Source: Scytalidium lignicola
Taxonomy: Eukaryota > Ascomycota > Leotiomycetes
Reading direction: 5' to 3'
Length of the DNA: 64,000 nt
Assembly (NCBI GenBank): GCA_002812745.2
Contig: NCSJ02000125.1
Coordinates: forward strand, 1-64,000
Under the pieces are notes generated by a model. That model did not search any database. It had not been told where the DNA came from and saw only the letters and a program-made list of their open reading frames with translations. Positions within the stretch are counted from its first letter, which is position 1. Each line of letters begins with the position of its first letter. The position numbers were made by a program, and so were the translations under genes. Shown one piece after another: positions 11,301 through 24,116 of this stretch.

Positions 11301-13763
11301 GCGGATGAAGAGGCATGTTGGGCATCTCCAAGCCAGTGCATTTTGGATGCCCCAATCCCTTTCAACATGGCGTATGCTCTACAGTCTTCTTATGAAGAAG
11401 CTTTTGATGAGCCTACATTTGACATGAGTCTCGTTTTTAACTTCTTTTCCCTCACACTTGGCGTATCAAGGATAGGATACCTCGAAATTATCGAGGAGCT
11501 CGAGAATTTGGTGGAAAGTGACTGTGATGACGGGGATAGGATTCACGATCTATACACACTTCTTAGCGAAATAATCTCCCCGGAAGAGAAAGACTATTTG
11601 CGGTATGTGGAATTGTTGTCAACAGGTAATCTTATGCTCATTATTATCTAGTGAAAGTTTTGAGACTTCAAGTCTCGTCTTCATCCCAACTACTGAGGAG
11701 CCAGGCTGGCACAAACTGTCGGAATGCCTCTGGTCTGGAGCAACGGAGATCTATGGAATGGTACCTATCAATCTTTACTATGATGATCTAGAAGAATTAT
11801 TTGTCGAAACTCTTGGTGTCAAAACATTAACTCTTCAAATGGTTTTGGACGAGTTACTCCAAATGGCATCTCAAGCTCCATCCATCGGCCAAGTCAAGGA
11901 GAAACTATGGGTCATCAACTCATTCCTTGCATCAGGTGAAACCGCACCATCCCCATCACTAATTCTAGAAGCCAAAGTCTTCCCCGTAAGGCATCCGAAC
12001 GGGAAAATCCGCCTTTCCTCAGTGAAAAATCCGTGTAATTTTGCTATCATGGATCGTGAGATGATTGGAGTTCTATTTCGGGATAAAGTGAAACTTTTAG
12101 ACTTTTCGCTCCAGGAAATTCGACGGCTAGTATTCCTCATCCAGTGGCTTTCACTCGAAACAAGATATCTGTCAAAGTCTGTGAAAGAGGTCTCTAAGGT
12201 TAATGCAAGTCCTCAGATACTTGTATCATCACCAGATCGGGATGTTAGCGCGAAAGCATACGGCCTTCTGCGGTATGTTGTCTCTTTTGAAGATATCCAT
12301 GCTGAGATACTAGTACCTAACATCAACAATAGCATAGCCGCCAGCTTTAATAGTCCTAGGTTTGAAGCTGACCCCGAGGGTCTCTACGAGACACTCAGAT
12401 CGGTCAAAGTCGTAAAGACGGAAGGTATCTCATCTGTACTTCTCTTGTCTCAGGATGGACAACAGCATGAAATTGAAATTGAAAAGAGCACATTGCATAT
12501 CCGCGAAAAAGATAATCGTTTGACCATTTATATTCCCTGTGACGAAGCCGACCAAGAGTTTTGTTTCGAGAATAAGTTACCAGAAGCAGTAGCAGATTGG
12601 CTCATGCGAGACCCGATAACTCAGATATCTAACCAATCTGAGAAAATAGCATTAAACACTATTACTAAAGTATTGCATTGTCGGCCATCGATTGTTTCGC
12701 GAGTCCTTGAGCATGATGGGATAGTGGGCATAGATATCCCCAAGGTCTACGAGCAGTCTGCCAACACTTCGAATCAAGATGAACCGGAGTCAGAGACGGA
12801 AACACTTGTGGATATGGATAATTCATCTATATCAATAACTAGAACAGCCAGGGTAGGCTCAAGGACACGCCGTGTAGCTAGAGCTTCTTCTAGCTTCTCC
12901 CCTCGAATCGAACTGTCACCGCCAGTTGTAGAAGATCTCCTAGCGGATGATTCCTTTAGGAACCTGTTAGACAATGTGATCAGGAACGCTAGCAGAGCCA
13001 CGTTTCCTGCAGGGGGGGCCTTTGATATGTCGGATCTTCTCGACGCACTTCCAGATCGGCAAGTTACGATTGAAAGTTATGACGGTCTCGATGCTTCAGG
13101 GTCAATAACTTCATCTAGTCAAGCGGAGCGACGCAGAAAGATTGGGGCGGCAGGAGAGTTATTTGTAAGTCATGATCTTTGTTTTAAAGCTCTACCGCTC
13201 TGACCTTTTTTCAGATATTCGAATTACTCTCCTCCCTAGAGCTAGGCTTTGACCGGGAGAACTGGAGGAGTACAATTCGTAGATATGTAACAGTTCACCC
13301 TAAATACTTCGACCTGGAACCCTGGAATCATCAAGAAACGGCGGACATTGTTTATGAAGATGAGGAAGGTGACTTTACTTCATTCTTAATCGACAAGGGC
13401 CACTTGGAAAAATCAATATGGCAGGATAGAACCCCATGTGTCTACTTGGAAGTTAAGACTACCACAGGGCCATGCAACACGCCATTCTTCATGAGCAAGG
13501 GTCAATATCTGAAAGTTGGTTACAAGCCACCTACCCGTCTAAGATTGAGGCTAAACTGACCATTCTAGATGAAAGACTGGAGTAATGGGAAACGTGGAAA
13601 TAAAAATCAAAACGTGATATATATGATCTTACGGGTGTTTAACCTTGGCAAAGAGTCAATAGGAGTGAGAATTTATGTTGATCCAGATGCCCTACGACAC
13701 AACGGACAGCTTAAATTTACAGCAGATAAATGGTCTGTTGTTCCTGGAAATGAAAATTCGTGA
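8319..13763 (+). CDS. NO VEIN-like / sacsin-type HATPase protein with C-terminal DUF3883 domain
   Basis: A large fungal protein with a GHKL (HSP90-like) ATPase fold and a C-terminal NO VEIN (DUF3883) domain. Its biochemical role in fungi is unknown. Exons: 8319-9437, 9516-11203, 11258-11602, 11652-13164, 13215-13514 and 13569-13763, giving 1720 codons including the stop. All introns (78, 54, 49, 50, 54 bp) have GT..AG ends and keep phase; the last donor is a weak GTTGGT. ATPase motifs are N-box ELLQNADDN (E97, N101), NEDGF (133-137) and GYIGEKGIGF (158-167). The NOV domain covers about 1545-1719, with YLEVKTTTGP and a YMILRVFNLG tail. One in-frame TAA at 8514-8516 lies between the first ATG and the ATPase box. 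It is either a nonsense mutation or sits in a very short unrecognised intron. The rest looks under selection, unlike the repeats on both sides. Confidence 0.82.
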
Positions 13764-15190
13764 ACTATCAATTCTATAGGTAAAGAATAGTCTTCCAGTT
13801 AGAAGAACCATAGATACCTATGGTAGAATGTTCTAAATCAAGTGAAAGTAAATTAAAATATGTGCATAAAATAACCTTGTCATTGATTATATAAGAATGA
13901 GCAATATCAGTATGTTAGCAGTTTGGCTAGGTTATTCCACTGAAGGAGCTCTAATGTCAGATATTAGCTTAGTAAGAAAGGCACAAAATCATGGGAACGA
14001 AGTCAATTGAGTATGCCAAACTACGGCTACAGCACGGTTTACGAAGGCACCAATATTTAGGGGCAGGAGAAGCTCTGTATCGATATGGAATTTGAGCTTG
14101 CGCTCGAAGTGCGCTCATCAGACGTTCCATATAAAGTTATGATACTCATTTCTTGCAACCCCGGCCCCCTATGCACTTTGTCCGGTGCATGTTACATAGA
14201 AAACCTGACTCCATTATCTTATAGGCGAGATAGAATAGCATAATAAGGATTGTTATTTTCACAGAATTCATCTTCAAGCTAACGAGTTCTTGCACTTAAT
14301 AAACACATTTTGCAGTGGGTGTTTAGGCAAAAAGTCCAGGGCTGGGAATTAATTTCTTAGTATTTAGTATTAATTGATTCATTACTTTTAGAAAGGCTTT
14401 GTTGAACGACAGCAAAAAGAATTTAGGGATCCTACAATTTCTGTAGAATCAGGATATTAGGGGGCGCGGAATATAATATTAAAAAANGTGATTACATTCA
14501 ACTCGTTAGCGAAAACCGGAAAAATCTTTGATGGTCTAACGGTCATCTAAGCAGCTTGTCACAATATAAGAGTATACAGAATGTTATTTTGCAAGATTTC
14601 ATAAGATAATTATCTATAAATCTAGGTGCTATTTTCAATTTATCAAAAAACGGATGCCTGAAAGCAATAATAGTACGAAGGACTACTACTCATGTTTTTG
14701 AAACCAACCAACAGTCTTGGCAAACCTGTTGGTAGACAGTTACTGTTATTGATTGGACATTCCTGATTTAGTATAAGTGCTTATGACCAATGAATTGCGT
14801 TTTCAAATCATTAACGCCCTACTACCTTCAGCTCATGAATCAAATTGCTGCGCAAAATGTGGAGCTTATGTAACTTGCAAATTGGAGGAGCTACAGAACT
14901 CACGGTGCCTCAAACTACAGGCCAAAGAGTGCCTATAGATCAGGGATAGCCAGAGCTTATAGGGAACCTACAGAGCAAGGAGAACTCACGAGCTAAGGAT
15001 AGCCAGGGCATACCGGCCCGAAGTATAACGCCGATCGTATACGGGCCAGCCAGTAGTTACAGAGGCTACAGAACGTACAAGTTAGTTTATGAGCCAAAGA
15101 CAGCCAGATTGTACACGCCAGTTAGAGTATATAGAGCCTACTGGACTCATAGACTAAGGAGAGCCTGATGTTCCTACAACTCAGGAACTG
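13764..15190. other. Intergenic, no gene supported
   Basis: Mixed to AT-rich sequence after the NO VEIN-like gene. From about 14820 to 15190 the GC content rises and short words such as CTACAGA, GAACTCACG and AGCCAG recur. This could be an old repeat, but there is no coding frame and no clear boundaries. Nothing else is identified. Confidence 0.4.
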
Positions 15191-17052
15191 CCATATCCTA
15201 TTAAATGTGTTTTAAATTATTTAATAATATTATTTATGTTTATCTTTATAATGTAAATTTATTTGTATAAAACTAAATTTATTCCTTTTGATAGAATTAC
15301 TTCTTTTTAAGTGTTATTAGTATAAAGTAATAATAATTCTTTTATTATTATATTTTTCTATTCTTGAGAATGTTTCTTATTATTAATAACTTCTTTATAT
15401 AATTGTAAAATCTTGATATTATGAATTTTCATTATTAAAAGTGTAATTTCGTTTTTATTAAAACTTTTAAGTAAAAGATTAATTATATTAAAGTTAAGTT
15501 AAATTAATATTACTTTTATTATCTTTGAGAATTATTCTTCTTCTTGTATTAAAAATTCTAATTACTTTTACTTTATTCTTATAAAGTAATAAAGAGTATT
15601 ATTATTAATTAGAGTTTTTTTTNACTTTTAGATTTTGTTATATTAGTATAATAAGGATTATTATTAAAATGTTAATAGTTTAAGATTAGACTTTAATTCT
15701 TGTAAATTATAAAAGGTATAATCTTTTAACTCTTTTAAGATTTAAGGTTTCTTTGTGTTGGTAGAGTAGTGGTTACGTACACGTGATATTCACGTGCCTC
15801 TGTAAACTAGTCCCGATTGGGTAGTGGGAGCGAGCGAAGCTCCTACAGCTTCGCTCTCCCACCCCTAATCGTACAACAACCATGGAATAGCACAACGAGT
15901 ACATTACGTATAATTACGTACTGTACTACGTGCTACAGGTGAACCGACACTTTGTTACTTTCCGTTAATATATCTTTTTCCGTGAATGTGAATATATTTA
16001 ATAATAATATAAACGATAAAATTATAATTTGCAAAGTGATTTTGAACATTAATAAATTAATTAAAGTTAATTAAGTTAAAATTATCTTTATAATAATATT
16101 CTTTATTAATCTTCCTCTTAGTTTGTAATTCGGTTTAATGTTAAATGTTCTTTAAAATCTAGCCTTATAGGTTTTAATTTATAAGTTTATTATTTTTCCT
16201 TTAGTATTCTCGTTTATTATGATTTTACTTGATTTTATAATATAATTTAATTTTGAAGAGTAAATTTTGAGTTATTTAAATGTCTTTGTATATTTTACAA
16301 AAATACTAATTCTTTTTGAGTTTACAAACTTGTTATATTGTTAATAAGTTAAGATTATCTTTAAGTGAACATATAAATAATATTTACTTTTTTTATATTT
16401 AAATATAATTAATTAATAAGATAATTTTAATTTATACTTCTTCAAGGTTTATAATCTTATTATTTATCATTAATCTTGTATTTATTCGATTTTTTNAAGT
16501 CAACATTGACTTTAATTATTTTGTCTTAAAATTCGAATGACAAATTCACTTTTTTAAGCATTATTCTTATATTTATCTTTCCAATATTAATGTTTTACTT
16601 TATTAGCCCATTTTAATGTAAAAATATAATAATTATAAGTTAAGATTTAACTTTTTAAATAATTCATTATCTTTTGATCGTTTATAAAAATTTTTAATAC
16701 ATTATTTAATTGTATAATTTTAATTTTCACTTTAATTTATAATTTAATTATTATCTTTTAGTATTAGTTCACTTGTAACACAAAGTACAATACGCAATTA
16801 TACATAATATACTTGTTGTACTATTCTATAATTGTTGTATGATTAAGGGTAAGAGAGCAAAGTTATAAGAGCTTTACTTGTTCTTACTACTTAATTAGGA
16901 CTAGCTTATAAGGGCACATAAATATTATATGTACATAACTACTATTTTACTAATACTAGAATTACTTTAAAAATGGCTATACATTATAACTTTTAAAATG
17001 CTCAAATCTATAGAGTTTTCTTAATTGTATGCTAATCATCTAATTAGGAATA
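15191..17052. repeat. AT-rich RIP-type block with a GC islet at 15752-15970
   Basis: Stop-dense AT-rich sequence without coding frames. The internal islet at about 15752-15970 has ordinary GC and several self-complementary words (CGTACACGTG, CACGTGCC, AGCGAAGCTCC with AGCTTCGCT). It resembles a retrotransposon LTR or promoter fragment, but no partner copy is in the window. Confidence 0.45.
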
Positions 17053-17409
17053 TGTTACAAAACTACGCTATCCAGGTCACTGGATAGCCAAGGGTAAGGT
17101 AGATGTTCAGGGACAATGGAAACGTGTGACACACAAGCAAGCGGCTAAATCCAAGGTAGGGTCTAGTAATGTATTTAGGTTGAATACGAGGAGTCTACTC
17201 TCATGTTCCTACAGCGTGCTTATATAGATAATGAAATCCAACTGGACCTCTTGGACCCCTTAGGTTCCCTAGGTCTATGGACCCCTTGGACTTCTTAGGT
17301 CCCCTGGGTCCTAATCATGTTATGTGATTGTTAGGTTCTCTATATACACTCTGCCGTGCATCGAGCCTTAGGCTTACACCAATCATTGTGTTATGGTAAA
17401 CTTGTAATA
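17053..17409 (-). repeat. Element A left LTR (type 2, 357 bp)
   Basis: Begins TGTTACAAAACTACGC. It carries the GGACC/GGTCC-type internal array and the TGCCGTGCATCGAGCC word that also mark the right LTR of element B. It lies on the pol 3' side, so it is the 3' LTR. Confidence 0.85.
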
Positions 17410-17498
17410 TTATCCCTTTTTTCGCTTAGTGTCGTCTTGACATTAAAACGTTATCTTTGAACATTCCCTTGTTCATTAATTCTTCTCTCCTTTCCAAT

Positions 17499-18089
17499 AT
17501 GCTACCTAAACGACAACGTTCTGAGAGTAGTACAGAAGAAAGGACAAGATCAAGAAAATATCAAGAAGTATTGGACTTGGGAGATTATATAGCAAAGTAT
17601 GGTATTGAGATGTCTTCTTGCGGTTTCTGTGCTTGAAACGGTTTGACCTGCTTGATGGTTTCTGAGTCTAATCGTTGTAGTGAGTGTGCTTGTCGGAGGT
17701 GTAAATGTGAGAGTGAAGGCATTCTTGTAACTTCTTGGGAAACCCTCGATAAGGAGGAGGCTTGTCTTGAGGCCGAGGAGGAGAAGGCTGCTTAAGCTAT
17801 GGCTGAAAACGCAGTTTGTCTTGCTTGTCTTCGTAAGCAAAAGAAGTTCCTTTGTCAATGTGCTGGTGAAATGATCTGCTGTGGACTTTCTTCTTTGGAC
17901 GAGTTGGATGCTGTGGAAGAGAAAGAGAGGTAAGAGAAGCTGTTTGAAGAGTTGTGTTCCGCTGACCTAGGTGAGGCTTCTTTCTCTGTTGTTGACCTCT
18001 TCTTCTTTGACCTTGTAGTTCTATCACCTGGAAATCCGTTCTGGGATGAGCTTGGTGATATGCCTTTAGTAACTCTTTATAACTTGTGA
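17499..18089 (+). pseudogene. Antisense Cys-rich (Zn2Cys6-spaced) ORF of gypsy element A
   Basis: A plus-strand frame of 196 codons from ATG 17499 to TGA 18087-18089, opposite to gag-pol and just inside the 3' LTR. It has three internal stops, all explicable as TGG-to-TGA or CAA-to-TAA. After a basic N-terminus (RQRSESSTEERTRSRKY) comes CGFC, then the stop codon, then C-X8-C-X2-C-X6-C. The full spacing is C-X2-C-X6-C-X8-C-X2-C-X6-C, which is that of a fungal Zn(II)2Cys6 cluster. A charged Glu/Lys/Ala-rich helix follows (coiled-coil-like, LEAEEEKAA; LRKQKKFL). I infer a DNA-binding accessory protein of the element. It could instead be a captured host gene fragment. Homologous frames are in elements B and C. 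Confidence 0.65.
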
Positions 18090-21000
18090 GATTAGAAGTA
18101 GGTTCTTATCTATTCTCACTTTCTGGATACCTTATCCATTTAACTAAGTATTGTAGTTTCTTATAATGCATTCTATGATTGATGATTTTTTCAACTTTGT
18201 ATTCTCTTTCTGGATCAACTTCCTTTAGTATTAGTGTTTAAGTGTTTTTNGGGTGTGAGTTTGAGAAGTGAAACATGGAAAACAGGATATATCTTAACTG
18301 TTGTTGGTAGTTTTAATTTGTATGTTAAAGGTTTATAGACTTCTTTGATTTCGTATGGTCCTATCTTCATCTAGTCTAGTTTATCACTTGGTCTTGTTGT
18401 TTTGATGTTTCTTTTAAGAAGATAAACTTTATCCCCTTTTTTGTATGTTGGTTTTATTAAGCGTCTGCGATTATAATACTTCTTTATTCTTTCCTTAGTG
18501 TATTGAAGTGAGTTCTTAATCTTTTTTTTGCATTTCTTCTATCTGTTTTGCATGGATCTTTGCTGATTCACTTGTGGATTCTAGTTCTAGTCTAGTGCAG
18601 AACCTTTCTGGTTCTTGTCTATAGTTCACATAGAATGAAATGATCTTGGTTGATTTATGTGGTGTATCATTGTACGCTATCTCTGCTATCAGTAAGTAAT
18701 CAACTTAATTGTCTTGATCATAGTTGACATAGCATTTGAGGTATTCCTCTAACCATTTGTTCAAACGTTCTGTTTTTCTGTTGGTTTGTAAGTGTTATGC
18801 TGTTGACAATTTCCTTTTGACTCTTATTCTTATTGTTAATGTTTCCTAAAACTTAGATGTGAATCTAGTATCTTTATCAGAGATTATCTGTTTTGACAAT
18901 CCTCATTAAGATATTATTCTTCATAAGAATATATTAATTACCTCTTTTGCTTTCTAGGTCTCCTTAAATGGTTTAAATGTTGTATAATTGGTATGATGTT
19001 CAGTTATTACAAAGATGGAGTTATACTTGACCTTTATCGTGTGATCTGTGGAAATTAGTAGTTTTATGATAAAATCTTATTTGATTAGTTCCTATGGATT
19101 GTTAGGTATCTGTGTAAGATATAATTATCCTCAAGGCTTCCTTTTAGGATTCTTAGCCTTCTTATAGATTTTGTATTCTATGATTACTTTCTTAATTATC
19201 GATTGTAGTTTTATGATAAAGTAATCTTTATTGATTTGGTAATAGCATTAGGTTACTCCTATATGTCCATTGTATGGTAGACTATGCTGTTCTCTGACAA
19301 ACTCTTCTGTTAATTCTATTGGTATATATAGTCTCTTGTTCTTATACTAAATGTTTTCAATTCTTTCTTACTTACCCTTAGTTATGTTTGGTAAAGTGTT
19401 TTGCTCCCTTTCTCTCTTGGTTGTTTTACTGATTTGATTAGCTTAGTGTTTGTCTGTTATTGTTGTGATAACTATAAGTTGCCCTCTATTGTATACTAGG
19501 AATCTACTTTCATCTTCCTTTAATATGGGTTTACTTTCCTCCTTTTCCTTGGCTGAGTACTTAGGTTTTTGACTTAGAGCATCTGCTCTCCTATTGTCTT
19601 TGCCTTTAACATGAGTAATCTTAAAATTGTATTCAAACAGTTTCTTTGCTTATTATGCTTGTTTAGTATTCAACTACTTGGTTGTCATGAAGTATTGGAG
19701 GTTATGGTGATTTGAAAGTATATTAACTGTTTTATTGGATCTAACAGTGTATATTCTTCAATGTTTCAGAGCTTCCATGATGGTTAACATCTCTTTATCT
19801 GATGTCTGATAATTTCTTTTAACAGTGTTTAGCTTTCTTGACCAAAATGCTAATGGTACTTGGTAGTGTCATTTACTAATCTGCTGTGATTATGATAGTA
19901 CAGCTCTTAATGTTACATCAGAGGTATCAGTTTCAATTCTTATTCCTTTCTCTGGATTAAAGATTCTTAAGAAATCTCCTTTTACAAAGATATCCTTAAT
20001 GCTTTAGAATGCTTCCTTTGTAACATCATTCTATTCATAGGCTTGATCCTTCTTTGTGAGTTTAGTCAATGGCATGGAGATCTTGGAATAGTCTTTTATA
20101 AATCTTTGGTAATAGTTGGCTAACCCTAAGAAACTTTGTAGTTGCTTAACAGTCTTAAATGGTTCTTATTCTTTAATTGCTTGAATTTTGTTGTTAAGAG
20201 TTTTTATTCTTTCTCCAGAAATACAGTGTCCTAGGAATTGAACTTGTTCCTTGTAGAATTTACATTTTATTAGTTTGTAGTGTAATCTTGCTTCTTACAA
20301 TGCTTGTAGAATGAGCTTGACATGCTTTGTATGTTCTTTGATACTCTTTGAGTATATGATTATATTGTCAAGATATATTATTATGAATTTCTCTAAATAT
20401 TTTTCTAATATTCGGTTTATTATTCTTTGTTATGTTGTTNGAGNATTNGTNATACTAAATGTTATAACTAATAGCTTAAATAATCTGTATTTTGTTTGAA
20501 TGGTAGCTTTTTATTTGTTATCTTTTTTAATCTTAACCAGATTAAACATTGACTATAGGTTTAACTTGGTGAATATGACAACTCTTTTTAGCTTGTCCAT
20601 TATTAAGTTTATCAATGGTAAAGGGTATTAGTCTTTCTTAGTTTTACTATTCAAGTGTTTGTAATTATTATAAGGTTGTCTTAATGGATTGTTTCCTTTC
20701 TTCGTATAATGTAATGGTGTTTTAACTTCGTCATAACCTTCTTTGTACAGACCTTTAAGCATTATTTTCTTGAGTAATTATTTTTTTTTATTGTTTTATC
20801 CTTAGTGAGAGTTGTTTGATAAATTGGTTTGTATGTTAGTCTGAACTCCTTTTTAAGCTTTATTTCATAATCTTATGGTTTGTGCTTAGGTAAGGCTGAA
20901 TCATCAAGTCTCTTTGTGAATAGCTTTAGCTATTCATAATATTCTTTAAGAATATGTTTTATGGTTTTATTAATATGGACAACTCTTAAAGACATAGTTT

Positions 21001-23753
21001 CTTCTAAGAAGGTAATTATACTTGTTCTTTAATCAATTATTGGATTATACTTTCTTATTTATTCAATTCTTAATATAACTTGATATGTCCTTAATCTTGT
21101 AACATTAAAAGATATCTTCTTATAATGGTTTCTATTATACCTTATATCTAAGTTCTGAGTTTGAATGTTGATATGCTTCTGAACCTTGGTATTGTTTGTT
21201 AACAATATTAGATAGTTGTTGTCCTTGACTTTTGTGTTGAGTTTAAGTTACTTTATGACTTGTTTACTGATGAAGTTTCTTTTAGCTCTTGAATTGATTA
21301 AGGCCTTTATTAGCTTTTTGTATANTNTTATATTNATATATAATGAACTTTCANTNTTNATAAAGTATAGATTAACATTTCTAGCATTATTAACTGATAT
21401 GTCATTTCTGATTTCTAGATCTTCAATGTTTTCTTCTAGTTCCTTGAATAGTATTATTCATCTTCTACTAAGAATTCTTAACCTTAATCTATTTAAGCTT
21501 TCATTGTTTATAAATGTTTATGTATTTTATACTCATTTTGCTATTTCATTTCTAAGGTGTTTCTTTATTTTAATGATAAAAACATTACTTGTTATAAGAA
21601 TTCTTTTTATAGAATTTAAAGGATATACTATTATTTCTTAGTTAAATTGTTTATTAATTCTTTATAATAATTTGTCTTCTCTTAGTAATACAATAAGTAC
21701 TTCTAAAGGTAATAAATCTTCCTTTAGTTTATTAACTATAATTAAAGCTTTTATATCTTAGTTAGTTGGTTTGATAATGATCTTAACTAACTCTTTTTAT
21801 TCTTGTTAAGCATAGTACTGTTCAACTTTAAGTAGTTGTTTTACTGATTTTCTTAGACTTTAGATTTCTTTGTACTATATTTTTACTTTTAATTGTTTTT
21901 ACTAAAAAGTTATTATTAAAAGTCCTTTGTATTATACATTATATTATCCTTATATAATATAACTTAATCTTTCTTCTATTATTATTTAAATATCTTTAAG
22001 CATTTAGTTGAAGTTGTCCTGAACTTAAGTTCTCTTTATTAGTAAGAAGAATTTATATATCCCTTTCTTTATGATAATGCTTTAAAGGTTAATCTTATAA
22101 ACAAGAGTAAGATCTTCAAGATTAAGTTTACATACTTTAATAATTGCTTCTTCTTATTATATAATCTGGAAAAGTTAGCTTTTGTCTAGGATCTCTTATT
22201 CTTTTAGTCTACATTTGCTAATTGTAAGATAGTATTTCAAGATTAATAGTTTTTTAGAAACAAGGTATTACTTTGTTAGTATAACTTCAAAGTCTAATAG
22301 TATAATCATCTAAATTCTATTAACTTTTAGAATTAATCTTTATTTACCTTAGTCTTTGATTTAGTTATTATCTTGAGAATGTCTTTTTTTTAATGACATA
22401 ATATGATATAGTTATTAAGTTTTCTTCTTATTTTAAGGAGTTTTTTTNCCTCATTTAAACTTTCTTCCTTTAATAATCTTGACAAGATGTTTATTATTCT
22501 TAAGATTCTTATAACTTTAACCTTGATTAATATACTTGACTTGTTATCCTTCTTATGAGTATTTGTTATATATCTAGAAAGTCTATATTTAAAATATAAT
22601 TTGTTTTTTNCTTTTGTTGTTAAGTTCTTCAAAGGAAATTCTAAAGGAGTTTTCCTTTTTTNCTTTTTCCTTCAAAATGCTNTTTTTTCTTTTCCTTTTA
22701 AAGGTTTTCCTTTTCTTTATAATGTCTAATTCTATAAAGCCTTTATAATCCTTCTTGTTATTAGTCTTTCTTTAGTTGAAGTAAGATCCTCCTTTCTTGT
22801 CCAAGATCATTTTATATTGTTTATTCCTGATCTTGATAAACAAATTAACAAGAGTGTTAAATGTAATAATTGTAAGTTGTTAGTATAATTCTTCTTTAAT
22901 AAAGTCCTTTAAGCTAGTCTTATACTAGTGTATATATACTTCTTCTCCTCAGTTGACTAATATTATGTATTAATAATAAAGTATTGTATATTCATTAAAG
23001 CTCTTAGTTTGTTTAAGGTAGGTTAATCATCTCTTAACATTCCTCTTCTCATTAATGTTCTTATATAAGTATTTGAGTTCTCTTGTATAGTTGACTTAAC
23101 TTATAATAATATTGATTACTCCTTAGTTTATAGTTTCTTTATTTATCATGAACTATTTGTCTTTAAAAGGTTAAAACTAAGTTTTGGCTATTCCTCTTAA
23201 GTATGTTAACATTTATAATACCTTATGTATGTCTTTAGACAATAAGTAATCGTTTAATATTAAATAAGTCCTTGTCTGAGCAAGATATACTTTTAACTTC
23301 TTCTTATCCTTATAAAACAGGTTTAGTCTAGCAATTTTGACTTTTCTAAGGGTTATTATTAAGATTTGTTCAATGTTGTCCTTTAGTTCAGAGTTTAGAT
23401 TAAGGTTTAAACTTAAAGCTTTAAGTATTAGCTTTAGGTTAAGTTTAAGTAATAAAAGTGTTAATTTCTTTTTTACAACTTTAAACAATTCTTCAATAAT
23501 TAATCTTTCTGTTAACTTAGTAAGTTATTTTGATAGTATAACAACTTCTTTTAATATTCTTTCTTAGATGTTAGTTTCTTTAATAATTTAGTCCTTATCT
23601 TGGTCTTCTTCAGAATTATCTTCTGAACTTTCCTTAAATACTTCTTCAGATCCTTCTTCAAATTCTTCTTTAAAGCTTTTTTTCAAAACCTTCTTCAAGT
23701 TGTTATTCATTGTTATTATCTACTAATATGTTTATTTCCAAATCCTAATTCAT
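18090..23753 (-). pseudogene. gag-pol remnant of gypsy element A
   Basis: Minus-strand polyprotein destroyed by stops. The gag start is at 23753 (ATG AAT TAG, where element C keeps CAG). An acidic Glu/Ser region follows, then a LFYKDKKKLKVYLAQTRTYL gag segment (about 23300). Further on are a knuckle-like remnant (about 22590) and reverse transcriptase with YLDN (D changed to N in the YLDD box, about 20345-20400). An integrase zinc-binding motif remnant lies near 19140-19190. Domain order gag-protease-RT-RNase H-integrase is that of Ty3/gypsy. No intact enzyme remains. Confidence 0.8.
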
Positions 23754-23774
23754 CAAGATAAGTAATATTCAAAA

Positions 23775-24116
23775 TATTACAAAATTACACCATCTAAGTC
23801 ATTAAATAACAAGGGTAAGGTAAATGTTCAAGGACAGTAGAAACATATAATACACAAGTAAACAATTAAGTCAAGGGTAAGATCTAGTAATGTATTTAAG
23901 TTAAACATAAGGAGTCTACTCTCATGTTCTTATAATGTGCTTATATAGATAATGAATTCCAACTAGATCCTTTGAAGTCCTTAAAGTCCTCTAAAGTCCT
24001 CTAGAGATCTTAAAACTCTATTATATGACCTTTGATTGTTAGGTTCTCTATATACACCTTCTATGTACTAAGCCTCAGGCTTATACTAATCAGCTTGTTA
24101 AGTAAAACCTATAACA
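23775..24116 (-). repeat. Element A right LTR (type 1, 342 bp)
   Basis: The 5' LTR of the minus-strand element, beginning TATTACAAAATTACACC (a mutated TGTTAC end). Its internal array is of the AAGTCC/GAGTCC kind and it has ACCTTTGATTGTTAGG and AATCAGCTTGTTAAG, matching the left LTR of element B and not its own left LTR. Confidence 0.82.

Larger units (their letters stand above)
17053..24116 (-). mobile_element. Ty3/gypsy LTR retrotransposon A, heavily RIP-mutated
   Basis: A 7.06-kb element in minus orientation. The left (3') LTR is 17053-17409 and the right (5') LTR 23775-24116. A polypurine tract (complement of TTATCCCTTTTTT, from 17410) adjoins the 3' LTR, which fixes the orientation. gag is at the right, pol runs leftward, and a plus-strand Cys-rich frame sits beside the 3' LTR. 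The two LTRs belong to different sequence types (357 and 342 bp). Five-base flanks GAATA and GTTTA do not match as a target duplication. Every coding region is full of stops of C-to-T/G-to-A type, and the left end is less damaged than the middle. Confidence 0.85.

Noticed and set aside
15752..15970. GC islet as an LTR of the copia element seen at 53.3 kb
   Set aside because: Direct comparison shows no shared sequence beyond short CGTACG-type words.
17499..18089. Reading the antisense ORF as a host gene disrupted by element A
   Set aside because: The same frame is present in the same place in elements B and C, so it belongs to the element.
20311..23567. Plus-strand open frames in element A (for example 21216-21641, 23337-23567)
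   Set aside because: Low-complexity Leu/Phe/Ser text antisense to gag-pol in AT-rich sequence. Shadows of the mutated polyprotein.
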